A DNA stretch of 9,862 nt, from assembly GCA_002315625.1 (NCBI GenBank), contig DCHH01000108.1, positions 2,411-12,272 of the forward strand, written 5' to 3'. This document shows, in pieces, positions 1 to 7,453 of this stretch (position 1 is its first letter; every line of letters begins with the position of its first letter). The notes below the pieces were generated by a model, which ran no database searches, was not told the DNA's origin, and worked only from the letters and a program-made list of their open reading frames with translations. This stretch comes from Bacteroidales bacterium UBA1757. Its GTDB lineage: Bacteria > Bacteroidota > Bacteroidia > Bacteroidales > UBA1402. A program made the translations under genes and the position numbers.

Positions 1-2457
1 CGTGAACTTGTTGAAGTTCTTGATGGCATCCGGTCCATAGACACGCTTGAGGGTGACAAAGTTGCTCAGTGGAGCCATGACACCGGAAGCTGTGCGGACG
101 TAGGTCTGGTCGAGGCTGGTCTCGTCACGGCGGAACTCAGCACTGCTCTGGACCATTACCTTATATACTTTGGAATAGAGGTTCAGGTCGGAAGCGTAGG
201 CACCTCCGTAGAATGTACCCATATTCGAAAGGACCTCTTGAGGAGAAAGGCCTGCACGCATGCACTTGGCCACATCGACTGATACCTCCCACTGCGGGAA
301 GTCCATGTTGAAGGCCATGTAGCCGAACAGTCCTTTTTTCTGCAACTCGGCAAGGAACTCCTTCGTGACATCGAAAAGTTCCTGGATGTCGCCGCCACGG
401 CGGTCTTGAACGTACATTTCGATACCGCTGCTGGAACCGTAACCTGGAATCATCGGGGTGGTGAACACGATACAGTTGGCCTCTTTGTATTTGTCGCCGG
501 CCTCCTGGAGTTTCGCGGCAATGCTGGCGAACGATGTCTCTCCGCCGCGCTCTTCCCATGGGGCGAGCTTGACAATCATACAGGCGGCTGAGGCGTTCTG
601 GCCGGCAATGAATCCGTAGCCGGTGGTGGTATTTACGTCGGTGACGCCCGGGATCTTCATAATATCTTCGGACAACTTGTCACTGACCTGCTTTGTTGCA
701 TATTGTGACGTGCCTGGGGGAAGGCTGATTTCCACGATGAACATACCCTTGTCTTCCATGGGAACAAGTCCGGAAGGCATAATCTTCATGCAGACAACCA
801 GAACGACTGCTCCGATAATGATGCAGCCCCAGATGACGGGTTTCATGTGGATGGCTTTAGTCACACCTTTCTGGTATGAAGCGCTGAAGCGTGCAAACAG
901 GCCGTCGAACCACTTGGAATAGCGCTGCTGGAATGTTGGCTTTACACCGGGCTCCGGCTGGCGGAGCGGATGGAGCATAAGTGCACAGAGGGCAGGGACG
1001 GTCGTCAGGGCGTTCAGGGCTGAAATACCTACGGCGACAGCCATGGTAAGACCGAACTGACGGTAGAACACGCCGCTTGTACCACCCATGAACGACACGG
1101 GGATGAACACCGCCATGAAGACCATGGAAGAGGTGATAACCGGGAGCGATATGCCCTTGATGGCCTGCTTGGTTGCCTTGAACGGGGAGGTGATGCCTTC
1201 TTCGAACTTCGCGTGCACCGCCTCCACCACGACAATTGAGTCATCCACGACCGTACCGATTACCAAGACGAGGGCAAACAGTGTTAGAAGGTTGATGGAG
1301 AATCCGGCAATCATCATGAAGGCGAATGTGCCGATAAGTGATACCATGATACTGATAAAAGGTATCAGGGTGCTGCGCAAATCCTTGAGGAAAATAAGTA
1401 CGATGAGGATAACCAGGATGATTGCATCGCGAAGTGTCTCCAACACCTGTGCAATGGACGCATACAGGAAGTCGTTGGTACTCATCATCGTGACGATTTC
1501 GATTCCGCTCGGGGCTTCCTTCCTCACTTGCTCAAGAACGGCGTCGATGTCGTTGTTGACCTGGGTGGCATTTGAACCGGCAGCCTGATAGGCGATACAC
1601 ATGACGCCCGGATGGCCGTTGGTAATACCGTCGAAGGTGTAGGTCTCGATACCGAGCTCGACTTTTGCGACATCGCCGAGACGTAGTATGGTGCCGTCTG
1701 ACTGTGAGCGGATTATGATATTCTCAAACTCCTCGACGCTCTTGAGGCGTCCGGTATATTTCATCGTGTATTGGTAGGTCTCGTCGCTGTTCTGACCAAG
1801 GGTACCGGTTGCAGCCTCGATGTTCTGGGAACTCAGGACTGCTGTGATGTCGGAGGGCTGCAGGCCGTGCTGGGCAAGGGCTGACGGGTCAAGCCATACA
1901 CGCATTGAGTAGTCGCTACCAAGCATCATGAACTTACCCACACCATTGACAAGCATGATTCGGGGCTTGATGTTGATTGATGCGTAGTTGCCGAGGAATT
2001 CGTAGTCGTAAGTGTCGTCGGGTGAGTAGATTGAGAAAATCTGCAGCATTGAGTTCTGCTGTTTCTCGACCTGAACACCTACCTGCTTGACCTCTGCGGG
2101 AAGAAGGTTAAGGGCACGCTGTACACGGTTTTGGACGTTTACGGCGGCCATATCGGGGTTGGTTCCCTGCTTGAAGACTACGTTGATGCTGATATCGCCG
2201 GTGTTGGTGGCCGTTGAACTCATGTAAATCATGTCCTCCACACCGTTGATTGCCTCTTCCAACGGGGTGATAACCGATTTGATGATGGTTGAAGCATCGG
2301 CTCCGAAGAAGGAGCTTGATACGGCAATTGTCGGAGGTGCTATGTCAGGATACTGTTCGATAGGGAGCGAAGTAAGTCCCAAAATACCCACCAGCACAAT
2401 CGCAACGCTGATTACGCCTGACAGGATGGGTCGTTTGATGAAATTCGACAGTTTCAT
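1..2457 (-). CDS. RND efflux pump inner-membrane subunit, AcrB/HAE1-type (3' end off window)
   Basis: This is the proton-driven pump subunit of a tripartite RND multidrug-type exporter, acting as a trimer in the inner membrane. The reading frame is open for 819 codons from the ATG at 2455-2457 to the window edge, against roughly 1,040-1,070 residues for the family, so about a quarter is missing off the left side. It starts with the usual cytoplasmic tag and TM1 (about residues 10-29), followed by the porter-domain motif SLPIEQYPDIAPPTI. TM4 carries the proton-relay pair D405-D406 in GTVVDDSIVVVEAV (equivalent to AcrB D407/D408). TM7 lies near residues 537-558. The partner lysine of TM10 would lie outside the window. 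The start lies 6 bases after the stop of the membrane fusion protein gene, so the two are one operon. An outer-membrane TolC/OprM-type gene may follow off the window (inference). The exported substrate cannot be told from sequence. Confidence 0.96.
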   Translation of the reverse strand, partial: MKLSNFIKRPILSGVISVAIVLVGILGLTSLPIEQYPDIAPPTIAVSSSFFGADASTIIKSVITPLEEAINGVEDMIYMSSTATNTGDISINVVFKQGTNPDMAAVNVQNRVQRALNLLPAEVKQVGVQVEKQQNSMLQIFSIYSPDDTYDYEFLGNYASINIKPRIMLVNGVGKFMMLGSDYSMRVWLDPSALAQHGLQPSDITAVLSSQNIEAATGTLGQNSDETYQYTMKYTGRLKSVEEFENIIIRSQSDGTILRLGDVAKVELGIETYTFDGITNGHPGVMCIAYQAAGSNATQVNNDIDAVLEQVRKEAPSGIEIVTMMSTNDFLYASIAQVLETLRDAIILVILIVLIFLKDLRSTLIPFISIMVSLIGTFAFMMIAGFSINLLTLFALVLVIGTVVDDSIVVVEAVHAKFEEGITSPFKATKQAIKGISLPVITSSMVFMAVFIPVSFMGGTSGVFYRQFGLTMAVAVGISALNALTTVPALCALMLHPLRQPEPGVKPTFQQRYSKWFDGLFARFSASYQKGVTKAIHMKPVIWGCIIIGAVVLVVCMKIMPSGLVPMEDKGMFIVEISLPPGTSQYATKQVSDKLSEDIMKIPGVTDVNTTTGYGFIAGQNASAACMIVKLAPWEERGGETSFASIAAKLQEAGDKYKEANCIVFTTPMIPGYGSSSGIEMYVQDRRGGDIQELFDVTKEFLAELQKKGLFGYMAFNMDFPQWEVSVDVAKCMRAGLSPQEVLSNMGTFYGGAYASDLNLYSKVYKVMVQSSAEFRRDETSLDQTYVRTASGVMAPLSNFVTLKRVYGPDAIKNFNKFT

Positions 2458-2463
2458 GGCTCG

Positions 2464-3573
2464 TTACTTGATGATGGTGACTTCGTCGCCGTCCTTGAGG
2501 CGGTTGGTGGTAGCGGTAATCTGGTCGCCTGCCTTTACGGGTATGTTCCCGTCTTCACCGGCGGTGAGCACCCACTGCTTGGCATTCAGACGCACGGCAT
2601 TGACGGCGGTCTGCTCAAGCTTGCCGTTGCGGATGACGAAGATGAAGAGCTTGTCCTGAATTTCCTTCATCGCAGAACGGGGAACGGTGATTACACTGTT
2701 TCCGCTGGAAGTCAGGATGACTTTACAGGAGCCGCCCGACAGCAGGATGCGGTCCGGGTTGGGGAAGATTGCACGGCAGGGAAGTGCTCCGGTCTCGTTC
2801 GAAATCAGACCGCTGATGGAGTGGAGATGGCCCTTCAGAGGATAACGCTGTCCGAGGTTGGTCTGCAGCGAGAGATGTATTTGGGTATAATCGACATCTT
2901 TTCCTGCACCGGGATAAAGTTCGAGATAGTTGTTCTCGGTCATGGAGAAGTCGGCATAGATTTGGGAGTTGTCGGAAACGACGGTGAGGGGCTCCGTAAT
3001 GTTCGAACCTACCAGACTCCCTACCTTATAGGGAAGGGAACCGATATATCCGGCACCCATTGTGCGGACCTTGGTGAACGACAGGTCGTTGGCGGCCTTC
3101 TGCAGGGCGGCTTTCGACTGCCCCAGGACTGCTTCTGCCGTCACGACATCGTTCTTGGCCAGGTTGAGCTGGTATTCGCTGATGATGTCGCGGTCGAAGA
3201 GGTTCTGCTTGCTTTGCAGGGTGAGCTTGGCAGTCTCCAACTGAGCTTTGGAAACCTCAACCTGAGCCAGGGCTGACTGGTATGCTGCATCGTATGGAAT
3301 GTCGTCAATCTCGAAAAGGATATCGCCCTTGTCAACGTGCTGACCTTCCTTGACACGGATGGCGGTAATACGGCCGCTTACCTGCGGGTAGATTGCTACG
3401 TCCTGGATGCCTTTCATGGTGGCCGGGTATGAATACTCAACAGTACACGTGGTGTCCTTCAAGGTGATGGCTTGCACTTGAACCTTGGTGCTCTCGGTAG
3501 CAGCGTTCTTCTTGCAGGAAGTTGCCATGAGGGCGGCTGCAACGCAGAACGGAAGAATGAATTTGATGTTCAT
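2464..3573 (-). CDS. RND efflux periplasmic adaptor (membrane fusion protein), lipoprotein
   Basis: This is the periplasmic adaptor (AcrA/MexA, HlyD-like) that couples the RND pump to an outer-membrane channel. It has 369 residues from ATG 3571-3573. Residues 1-20 form a lipoprotein signal ending ATSC, with C20 the likely lipidated cysteine. Residues about 56-93 are the first half of the lipoyl/barrel-sandwich domain (PQVSGRITAIRVKEGQHVDKGDILFEID). Residues about 95-165 form the alpha-helical hairpin rich in A, Q and L. The beta-barrel and membrane-proximal domains follow, ending GDEVTIIK. An ATG two codons upstream (3577-3579) is an equal alternative. The longer frame reaching 3717 is excluded because it begins upstream of the promoter at 3618-3648 and would bury the signal peptide. 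It is the first gene of the efflux operon. Confidence 0.95.
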   Translation of the reverse strand: MNIKFILPFCVAAALMATSCKKNAATESTKVQVQAITLKDTTCTVEYSYPATMKGIQDVAIYPQVSGRITAIRVKEGQHVDKGDILFEIDDIPYDAAYQSALAQVEVSKAQLETAKLTLQSKQNLFDRDIISEYQLNLAKNDVVTAEAVLGQSKAALQKAANDLSFTKVRTMGAGYIGSLPYKVGSLVGSNITEPLTVVSDNSQIYADFSMTENNYLELYPGAGKDVDYTQIHLSLQTNLGQRYPLKGHLHSISGLISNETGALPCRAIFPNPDRILLSGGSCKVILTSSGNSVITVPRSAMKEIQDKLFIFVIRNGKLEQTAVNAVRLNAKQWVLTAGEDGNIPVKAGDQITATTNRLKDGDEVTIIK

Positions 3574-3617
3574 AATCATATATTTAACATTGTTAGAGTT
3601 TGTCACGCATTTGGGGG

Positions 3618-3648
3618 CAAAGGTACTGTTTATTCGTTTTATTTCAAA
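3618..3648 (-). promoter_or_regulatory. Bacteroidota-type promoter of the RND efflux operon
   Basis: On the minus strand TTTG (3645-3648) is followed by exactly 19 bases and TACCTTTG (3618-3625), a perfect match to the primary sigma consensus of Bacteroidota. The start ATG at 3573 or 3579 lies about 40 bases downstream, giving a short leader. Confidence 0.88.
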
Positions 3649-3660
3649 TAGTCTGACGCT

Positions 3661-3692
3661 CTTGTATTCCTTGTGCCAAGAATTTATCTTTG
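3661..3692 (+). promoter_or_regulatory. Bacteroidota-type promoter of the DJ-1/PfpI gene
   Basis: CTTG (3661-3664), a 20-base spacer, then TATCTTTG (3685-3692). Transcription should begin near 3697-3700, about 18 bases before the ATG at 3716. This position sets the start of the downstream gene. Confidence 0.8.
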
Positions 3693-3715
3693 CGGTGAAA
3701 TTAATAAAAACAGAC

Positions 3716-4303
3716 ATGAAGGGAGTTTATATTTTTATGGCCGACGGTTTCGAGGATGTCGAGGCCCTCGGTACCCGTGACGTTCTTCTGCGGGGTGGTG
3801 TGGATGTCAAGACGGTCAGTATTACGGACACGCTTTTTGTGGCTTCGTCGCATGACCTGATGATTACTTGTGACACAACGCTTTATGACATGCTAACTGC
3901 TAAACTGGACTGCACTGAGACCACCGACAAGGATATGATGATTTTCCCGGGTGGCATGCCTGGTTCGGTTTCACTCGGGTCCAATCGAAGCCTGATGGCC
4001 TTGATGAACCGCCATTTTGCGGCGGGCGGGAGCGTGGCTGCCATTTGCGCTGCGCCGGCTTACGTCCTGAGCAATTTGGATGCTATCTATTCGGCTGCGT
4101 TTACTTGCTATGAGGGGTGTGAGCAGAGGCTTATCGAAAACGGTGCCAAGTATATGCGCAAGCCTGCTGTCACTTCGGGACGCATTATTACCGGCCGCGG
4201 ACCGGGCCATGCCATCGATTTCGGTCTGGCTATTCTCAAGTACCTCAGGGGCGAAGACGCTGCCCGGAAGGTCTCAGAGGCCATGACGCTTGAGTGCGAA
4301 TAA
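3716..4303 (+). CDS. DJ-1/PfpI (ThiJ/YajL-like) family protein
   Basis: This cytoplasmic DJ-1/PfpI superfamily protein has 195 residues, the usual size for DJ-1/YajL proteins. Visible family features are the N-terminal strand and conserved acid in MADGFEDVEALG (E16, equivalent to DJ-1 E18), the PGG turn at 78-80, the nucleophile elbow AAICAAPAYVL with C111 (equivalent to DJ-1 C106), and the closing TGRGPGHAIDFGLAILKYL. Family members are described as glyoxalases, protein/nucleotide deglycases or oxidative-stress chaperones. Which applies here cannot be read from sequence. The frame is open upstream to 3485, but the promoter at 3661-3692 and the N-terminus of homologues support the ATG at 3716. 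It is a single-gene unit, divergent from the efflux operon. Its stop codon overlaps the U-tract of the tRNA terminator on the opposite strand. Confidence 0.93.
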   Translation: MKGVYIFMADGFEDVEALGTRDVLLRGGVDVKTVSITDTLFVASSHDLMITCDTTLYDMLTAKLDCTETTDKDMMIFPGGMPGSVSLGSNRSLMALMNRHFAAGGSVAAICAAPAYVLSNLDAIYSAAFTCYEGCEQRLIENGAKYMRKPAVTSGRIITGRGPGHAIDFGLAILKYLRGEDAARKVSEAMTLECE

Positions 4304-4341
4304 AAAACGACGGGATGCTGAACCAAGTTCTGCATCCCGTC
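4302..4341 (-). terminator. Intrinsic terminator of the tRNA-Val gene
   Basis: The 10-bp arms GACGGGATGC (4309-4318) and GCATCCCGTC (4332-4341) enclose a further GAAC/GTTC pairing with a 3-base CAA loop. On the minus strand the hairpin is followed by six T (complement of 4302-4307). The plus-strand side has no T-run, so it acts mainly leftward, although the hairpin may also protect the DJ-1 mRNA end. Confidence 0.85.
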
Positions 4342-4345
4342 CAAG

Positions 4346-4420
4346 TGTTTCGTCGCAGATTCGAACTGCGGACCTCTTGCGTGTGAAGCAAGCGCTCTGA
4401 ACCGGCTGAGCTAACGAAAC
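4346..4420 (-). tRNA. tRNA-Val (anticodon CAC)
   Basis: A complete 75-base cloverleaf is visible on the minus strand. It has a 7-bp acceptor stem (GTTTCGT/ACGAAAC) with discriminator A, the D-stem GCTC/GAGC, the anticodon stem CTTGC/GCAAG with loop TTCACAC (anticodon CAC, reading GUG), a 5-base variable loop AGGTC, and the T-stem CGCAG/CTGCG with loop TTCGAAT. The 3' CCA is not encoded and must be added post-transcriptionally. It is followed directly by a strong terminator, and there are no signs of integration at its 3' end. Confidence 0.97.
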
Positions 4421-4446
4421 AAACGTTGTTCTCTGTTTTGCGGCTG

Positions 4447-4454
4447 CAAAGGTA
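4447..4454 (-). promoter_or_regulatory. Likely promoter -7 element for tRNA-Val
   Basis: TACCTTTG on the minus strand lies 27 bases upstream of the tRNA 5' end. I see no good TTTG at 19-20 bases upstream of it, so only the -7 half is supported. Read-through from the FeoB-like gene (stop at 4496, no clear terminator) is an alternative source of transcript. Confidence 0.55.
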
Positions 4455-4495
4455 ATAAAAGAATTTTGACAACCGGCATCGGCAGGCATAAAAAA

Positions 4496-6298
4496 TTACA
4501 GGAAGAGGGAAATCCCCTGGAAAATGGCAAAGGAAAGCAGCCAGGCCAGAATCAGGGTGTGGACTACTGTGAAGACTGCCCATTTGAGTCCGGCTTCGCG
4601 GCGAAGGGTCGAGATGGTGGCGACGCAGGGAAAATAGAGCAGGACGAAAATCAGGAATGATAGGCTGTTGGCCAGATTAAAATCGCCAGATGTGCGCATG
4701 GCTTCGGTCAGCGATGCCTCGTCCTCGGTGTGGTAGAGGATGCCCATGGTGCTGACGATGGCCTCCTTGGCGGGGAGTCCGGTCAGGAGGCATACATTCA
4801 TCTTCCAGTCGAAACCGAGCGGCTTCATGACGGGTTCAATACCCTTGCCGATTGTCGCCAGGCATGAAGCCTCCTTGTCGAGCCCGTTATGAGTCTTACT
4901 GGCCGGGAAGTATTCCAGTGCCCAGATGACGATGGAAGCAAGCAGGATTACCGATGATATTTTCTGAAGGTAGTCCTTGACGCGGTCCCAGATGTGTGAC
5001 CATGTGTCTTTCATCTTCGGGGCATGGAAGGGTGGCAGTTCTGAAACGTAGTCCTCCACCCCCTTGCGGAAATATTTTGTCCGTTTCATTAGGAAGGCGA
5101 ACAGGATGGATATGACCACTCCGGTGACGTATAATCCCATCATGACCAGGGCCTTGTACTGGACGAAGAAGGCCGAGACGAAGAGCATATAGACCGGCAG
5201 CCGGGCCGAGCACGACATGAATGGTATCATCAGCATCGTGAGGGTACGGTCCTTGGCGTTTTGGATATTGCGGGCGGCCATGATGGCGGGGACGTTGCAT
5301 CCGAAACCGATGAGCATCGGGATGAAGGAGTTGCCGTGCAGGCCGATTCGGTGCATGATTTTGTCCATCACGTAGGCGGCACGGGCCATGTAGCCCGAAT
5401 CTTCAAGCATTGAAAGGAAGAAGAACAGGATGGCAATGTTCGGAAGGAAGGAGAGGACGGCCCCGACACCTTGTATTATACCGTTGACAAGCATGCTGGA
5501 AAACCACCCGTCAGCCAGCCGTTCTCGCAGGAGGAGGGCCAGCGCATCGACTCCCGATTCAATCCATTTCTGCGGGTATGCCCCAAGAGCGAAGGTGGCC
5601 TCGAAGACGGCAAACAGGACGAGCGCCAGCAGAGGAATGCCCAGCCATTTGTTGGTCAGCAGGGCATCGGCTTTCTGGGCGATTGTGTGGAGGGAGTTGT
5701 CGCTGCTGTGGATGACGGTTTCCTGCAATGCGCCGGCGACAAAGCCCTGGCGTGCGTGCTTGTCCTCGTCGATATGGAGGCCGTGGATGGTTTTGGGAAG
5801 CCAGAGTCTGTTTTCGTGGATGGATATGACGGCATCGAGGACCCCGTCGAGTCCTTTGTGGCCGTGGACGGCTGGAAGACCAAGAAGCAGAGATAATGTG
5901 TCGTGCCGGATATCGTGGTTGGTGGCCCGAAACTGCTCGTAGTTGTGGAATGCCAACACCATCCGGCACCCCTGGTCCATAAGGTAGGTGGTGCGAAGGA
6001 GGCTCTCTTCAAGGTTCATGCAATCGACCGTGTCGATGATGACGTCGGGCATCTCTGCGAAGTCGGCAAGTGAAAAGCAATAGCCTTTGTAAATTAGTGG
6101 CAGTCCGGCATCGCAGCGAGCCCGGAAAGCTGTCTCAAGGAAATCGGAACAACCTTCGAAGGCTATTTTTATGAAGTTGGTCTTCGGAACGTCCTTGAGA
6201 CTGCATGTCTCCGGGGCGTTGGAAAGCCTGCCCGAACTTCCCATTGCAGCATCCGCAAACGGGCAGTTGCTGCAATCTTTTGTGCAATGGTCGTTCAT
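4496..6298 (-). CDS. feoB: FeoB-like ferrous-iron transporter with degenerate GTPase domain
   Basis: A 600-residue inner-membrane protein of the FeoB permease family. Typical FeoB proteins have about 770-850 residues. The membrane part keeps family motifs: GFGCNVPAIMAARN (331-344), MIPFMSCSARLPVY (357-370), LTGLPAKEAIVSTMGILY (505-522) and YFPCVATISTLRRE (555-568). The N-terminal G domain is recognisable by PDVIIDTVDCMNLEESL (84-100), but its P-loop position reads GCSDFLETA (49-57) instead of GxxxxGK[ST]. The switch I and DxPG segments are missing, and the NxxD motif is replaced by HNYE (118-121). It begins with a Cys cluster C5-x3-C9-x2-C12. I chose the ATG at 6296-6298 because the ATG at 6328 falls inside the promoter -7 box. 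It is divergent from the GMP synthase gene. The membrane part points to divalent metal uptake. GTP-driven gating as in normal FeoB is unlikely, and no FeoA domain is fused. Confidence 0.9.
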   Translation of the reverse strand: MNDHCTKDCSNCPFADAAMGSSGRLSNAPETCSLKDVPKTNFIKIAFEGCSDFLETAFRARCDAGLPLIYKGYCFSLADFAEMPDVIIDTVDCMNLEESLLRTTYLMDQGCRMVLAFHNYEQFRATNHDIRHDTLSLLLGLPAVHGHKGLDGVLDAVISIHENRLWLPKTIHGLHIDEDKHARQGFVAGALQETVIHSSDNSLHTIAQKADALLTNKWLGIPLLALVLFAVFEATFALGAYPQKWIESGVDALALLLRERLADGWFSSMLVNGIIQGVGAVLSFLPNIAILFFFLSMLEDSGYMARAAYVMDKIMHRIGLHGNSFIPMLIGFGCNVPAIMAARNIQNAKDRTLTMLMIPFMSCSARLPVYMLFVSAFFVQYKALVMMGLYVTGVVISILFAFLMKRTKYFRKGVEDYVSELPPFHAPKMKDTWSHIWDRVKDYLQKISSVILLASIVIWALEYFPASKTHNGLDKEASCLATIGKGIEPVMKPLGFDWKMNVCLLTGLPAKEAIVSTMGILYHTEDEASLTEAMRTSGDFNLANSLSFLIFVLLYFPCVATISTLRREAGLKWAVFTVVHTLILAWLLSFAIFQGISLFL

Positions 6299-6325
6299 GT
6301 TTTTTCCGTCTGTACGTCGGAGCGG

Positions 6326-6333
6326 CAAAGGTA
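6326..6333 (-). promoter_or_regulatory. Promoter -7 element of the FeoB-like gene
   Basis: TACCTTTG on the minus strand lies 27 bases ahead of the ATG at 6298. No convincing TTTG is present at the expected distance, so this promoter may be weak or depend on an activator. Its position rules out the upstream ATG at 6328. Confidence 0.65.
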
Positions 6334-6354
6334 GTAATTTTCAGCAATAGAATC

Positions 6355-6385
6355 ATTGAAGTTTCACGGATTCGTAGTAATTTTG
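6355..6385 (+). promoter_or_regulatory. Bacteroidota-type promoter of the GMP synthase gene
   Basis: ATTG (6355-6358), exactly 19 bases, then TAATTTTG (6378-6385). The expected transcript start near 6390-6393 leaves a leader of about 15-18 bases before the ATG at 6408. Confidence 0.8.
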
Positions 6386-6407
6386 CGCCATCAAATTCTA
6401 TTATCCT

Positions 6408-7391
6408 ATGACATCAAGCAATGTACGTCCGGCCGACATGGAGCGTATCACCACTCCGGCTCTGGCTGAAAAGTTTGTCAATGAACAGATTGCTGAGCTC
6501 CGTGCTCAGATTGGTAACAAGAAAGTGCTGCTGGCCCTGTCGGGTGGCGTTGACTCGTCGGTTGTAGCCGCTCTCCTTATTAAGGCTGTCGGCCAGCAGC
6601 TGGTCTGTGTCCATGTAAACCATGGTCTTCTGCGCAAGGGCGAACCCGAGCAGGTTGTGAAGGTCTTCCGTGACGAAATGCATGCAAATCTTGTCTATGT
6701 TGATGCCATTGACCGTTTCCTTGACAAGCTTGCAGGAGTGGCTGACCCCGAGCAGAAGCGCAAAATCATAGGCGGCGAGTTTATCCGCGTTTTCGAGGAA
6801 GAGGCCCGCAAACTGGATGGAATCGAGTTCCTGGCACAGGGTACGATTTACCCCGATATTCTCGAATCCGGTGCTGTCAAGTCACACCACAATGTCGGCG
6901 GCTTGCCCGAAGACCTGAAGTTTGAACTTGTCGAGCCCATCAAGCTCCTTTTCAAGGACGAAGTACGTATGGTCGGCAAGGCTCTCGGTCTGCCTGACGG
7001 TATGGTTTTCCGTCAGCCGTTCCCCGGCCCCGGTCTGGGTGTCCGCTGCACCGGTGCCATCACCCGCGACCGTCTTGAGGCCGTCCGTGAGAGCGATGCC
7101 ATCCTGCGCGAGGAATTTGCCAAGAACGGACTGGAAGGCAAGGTCTGGCAGTATTTCACCATCGTTCCCGACTTTAAGTCAACCGGCGTGAAGAACGACA
7201 AGCGTTCATGGGAGTGGCCCGTAATTGTCCGCGCCGTCAACACCCGCGATGCAATGACCGCCACGGTTGAAAATATCCCCTACGAACTGATGCAGCACAT
7301 CACCGCCCGCATCATCGCCGAGGTCCCCGGCGTGAACCGCGTGCTGTACGACTGCACCCCCAAGCCCACCGGCACTATCGAGTGGGAGTAA
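6408..7391 (+). CDS. guaA: GMP synthase ATP-pyrophosphatase subunit (no glutaminase domain)
   Basis: The 327-residue product matches the C-terminal two thirds of GuaA, which adenylates XMP with ATP and aminates it to GMP in the cytoplasm. The PP-loop SGGVDSS is at 45-51. DPEQKRKIIGGEF (113-125), QGTIYPD and KSHHNVGGLPED (about 144-169) and RQPFPGPGL (about 202-210) follow, and the dimerisation domain ends in KPTGTIEWE. Full bacterial GuaA has about 510-525 residues with an N-terminal class I glutamine amidotransferase. That domain is absent, and the frame begins at a start supported by the promoter at 6355-6385. This is the arrangement of archaeal GuaAb, which works with a separate GuaAa subunit. 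Here the amidotransferase must be elsewhere, or ammonia is used, or this is a paralogue of a complete GuaA. The motifs give no sign of inactivation. Confidence 0.93.
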   Translation: MTSSNVRPADMERITTPALAEKFVNEQIAELRAQIGNKKVLLALSGGVDSSVVAALLIKAVGQQLVCVHVNHGLLRKGEPEQVVKVFRDEMHANLVYVDAIDRFLDKLAGVADPEQKRKIIGGEFIRVFEEEARKLDGIEFLAQGTIYPDILESGAVKSHHNVGGLPEDLKFELVEPIKLLFKDEVRMVGKALGLPDGMVFRQPFPGPGLGVRCTGAITRDRLEAVRESDAILREEFAKNGLEGKVWQYFTIVPDFKSTGVKNDKRSWEWPVIVRAVNTRDAMTATVENIPYELMQHITARIIAEVPGVNRVLYDCTPKPTGTIEWE

Positions 7392-7412
7392 TATTCCCCA
7401 CATTATTATAAG

Positions 7413-7453
7413 GTAACGGCACGCATCATCAAATGCGTGCCGTTACTTTTTTT
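7413..7453 (+). terminator. Strong intrinsic terminator after the GMP synthase gene
   Basis: A perfect 14-bp stem (GTAACGGCACGCAT at 7413-7426 with ATGCGTGCCGTTAC at 7433-7446) with loop CATCAA is followed by seven T (7447-7453). It lies 21 bases after the stop codon. Confidence 0.95.

Noticed and set aside
1088..2659. Rightward open frames of 142-166 codons opposite the RND pump gene (1088-1588, 2231-2659)
   Set aside because: They lie fully or mostly antisense to the well-conserved pump and adaptor genes, have no recognisable domains and no promoter of their own, and arise from codon bias.
3574..3717. N-terminal extension of the membrane fusion protein up to the ATG at 3717
   Set aside because: It begins upstream of the perfect promoter at 3618-3648 and would hide the lipoprotein signal peptide.
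5430..5942. Rightward frames of 141-170 codons opposite the FeoB-like gene
   Set aside because: They are antisense to clear FeoB membrane coding sequence, with low-complexity Ser/Arg-rich translations and no family resemblance.
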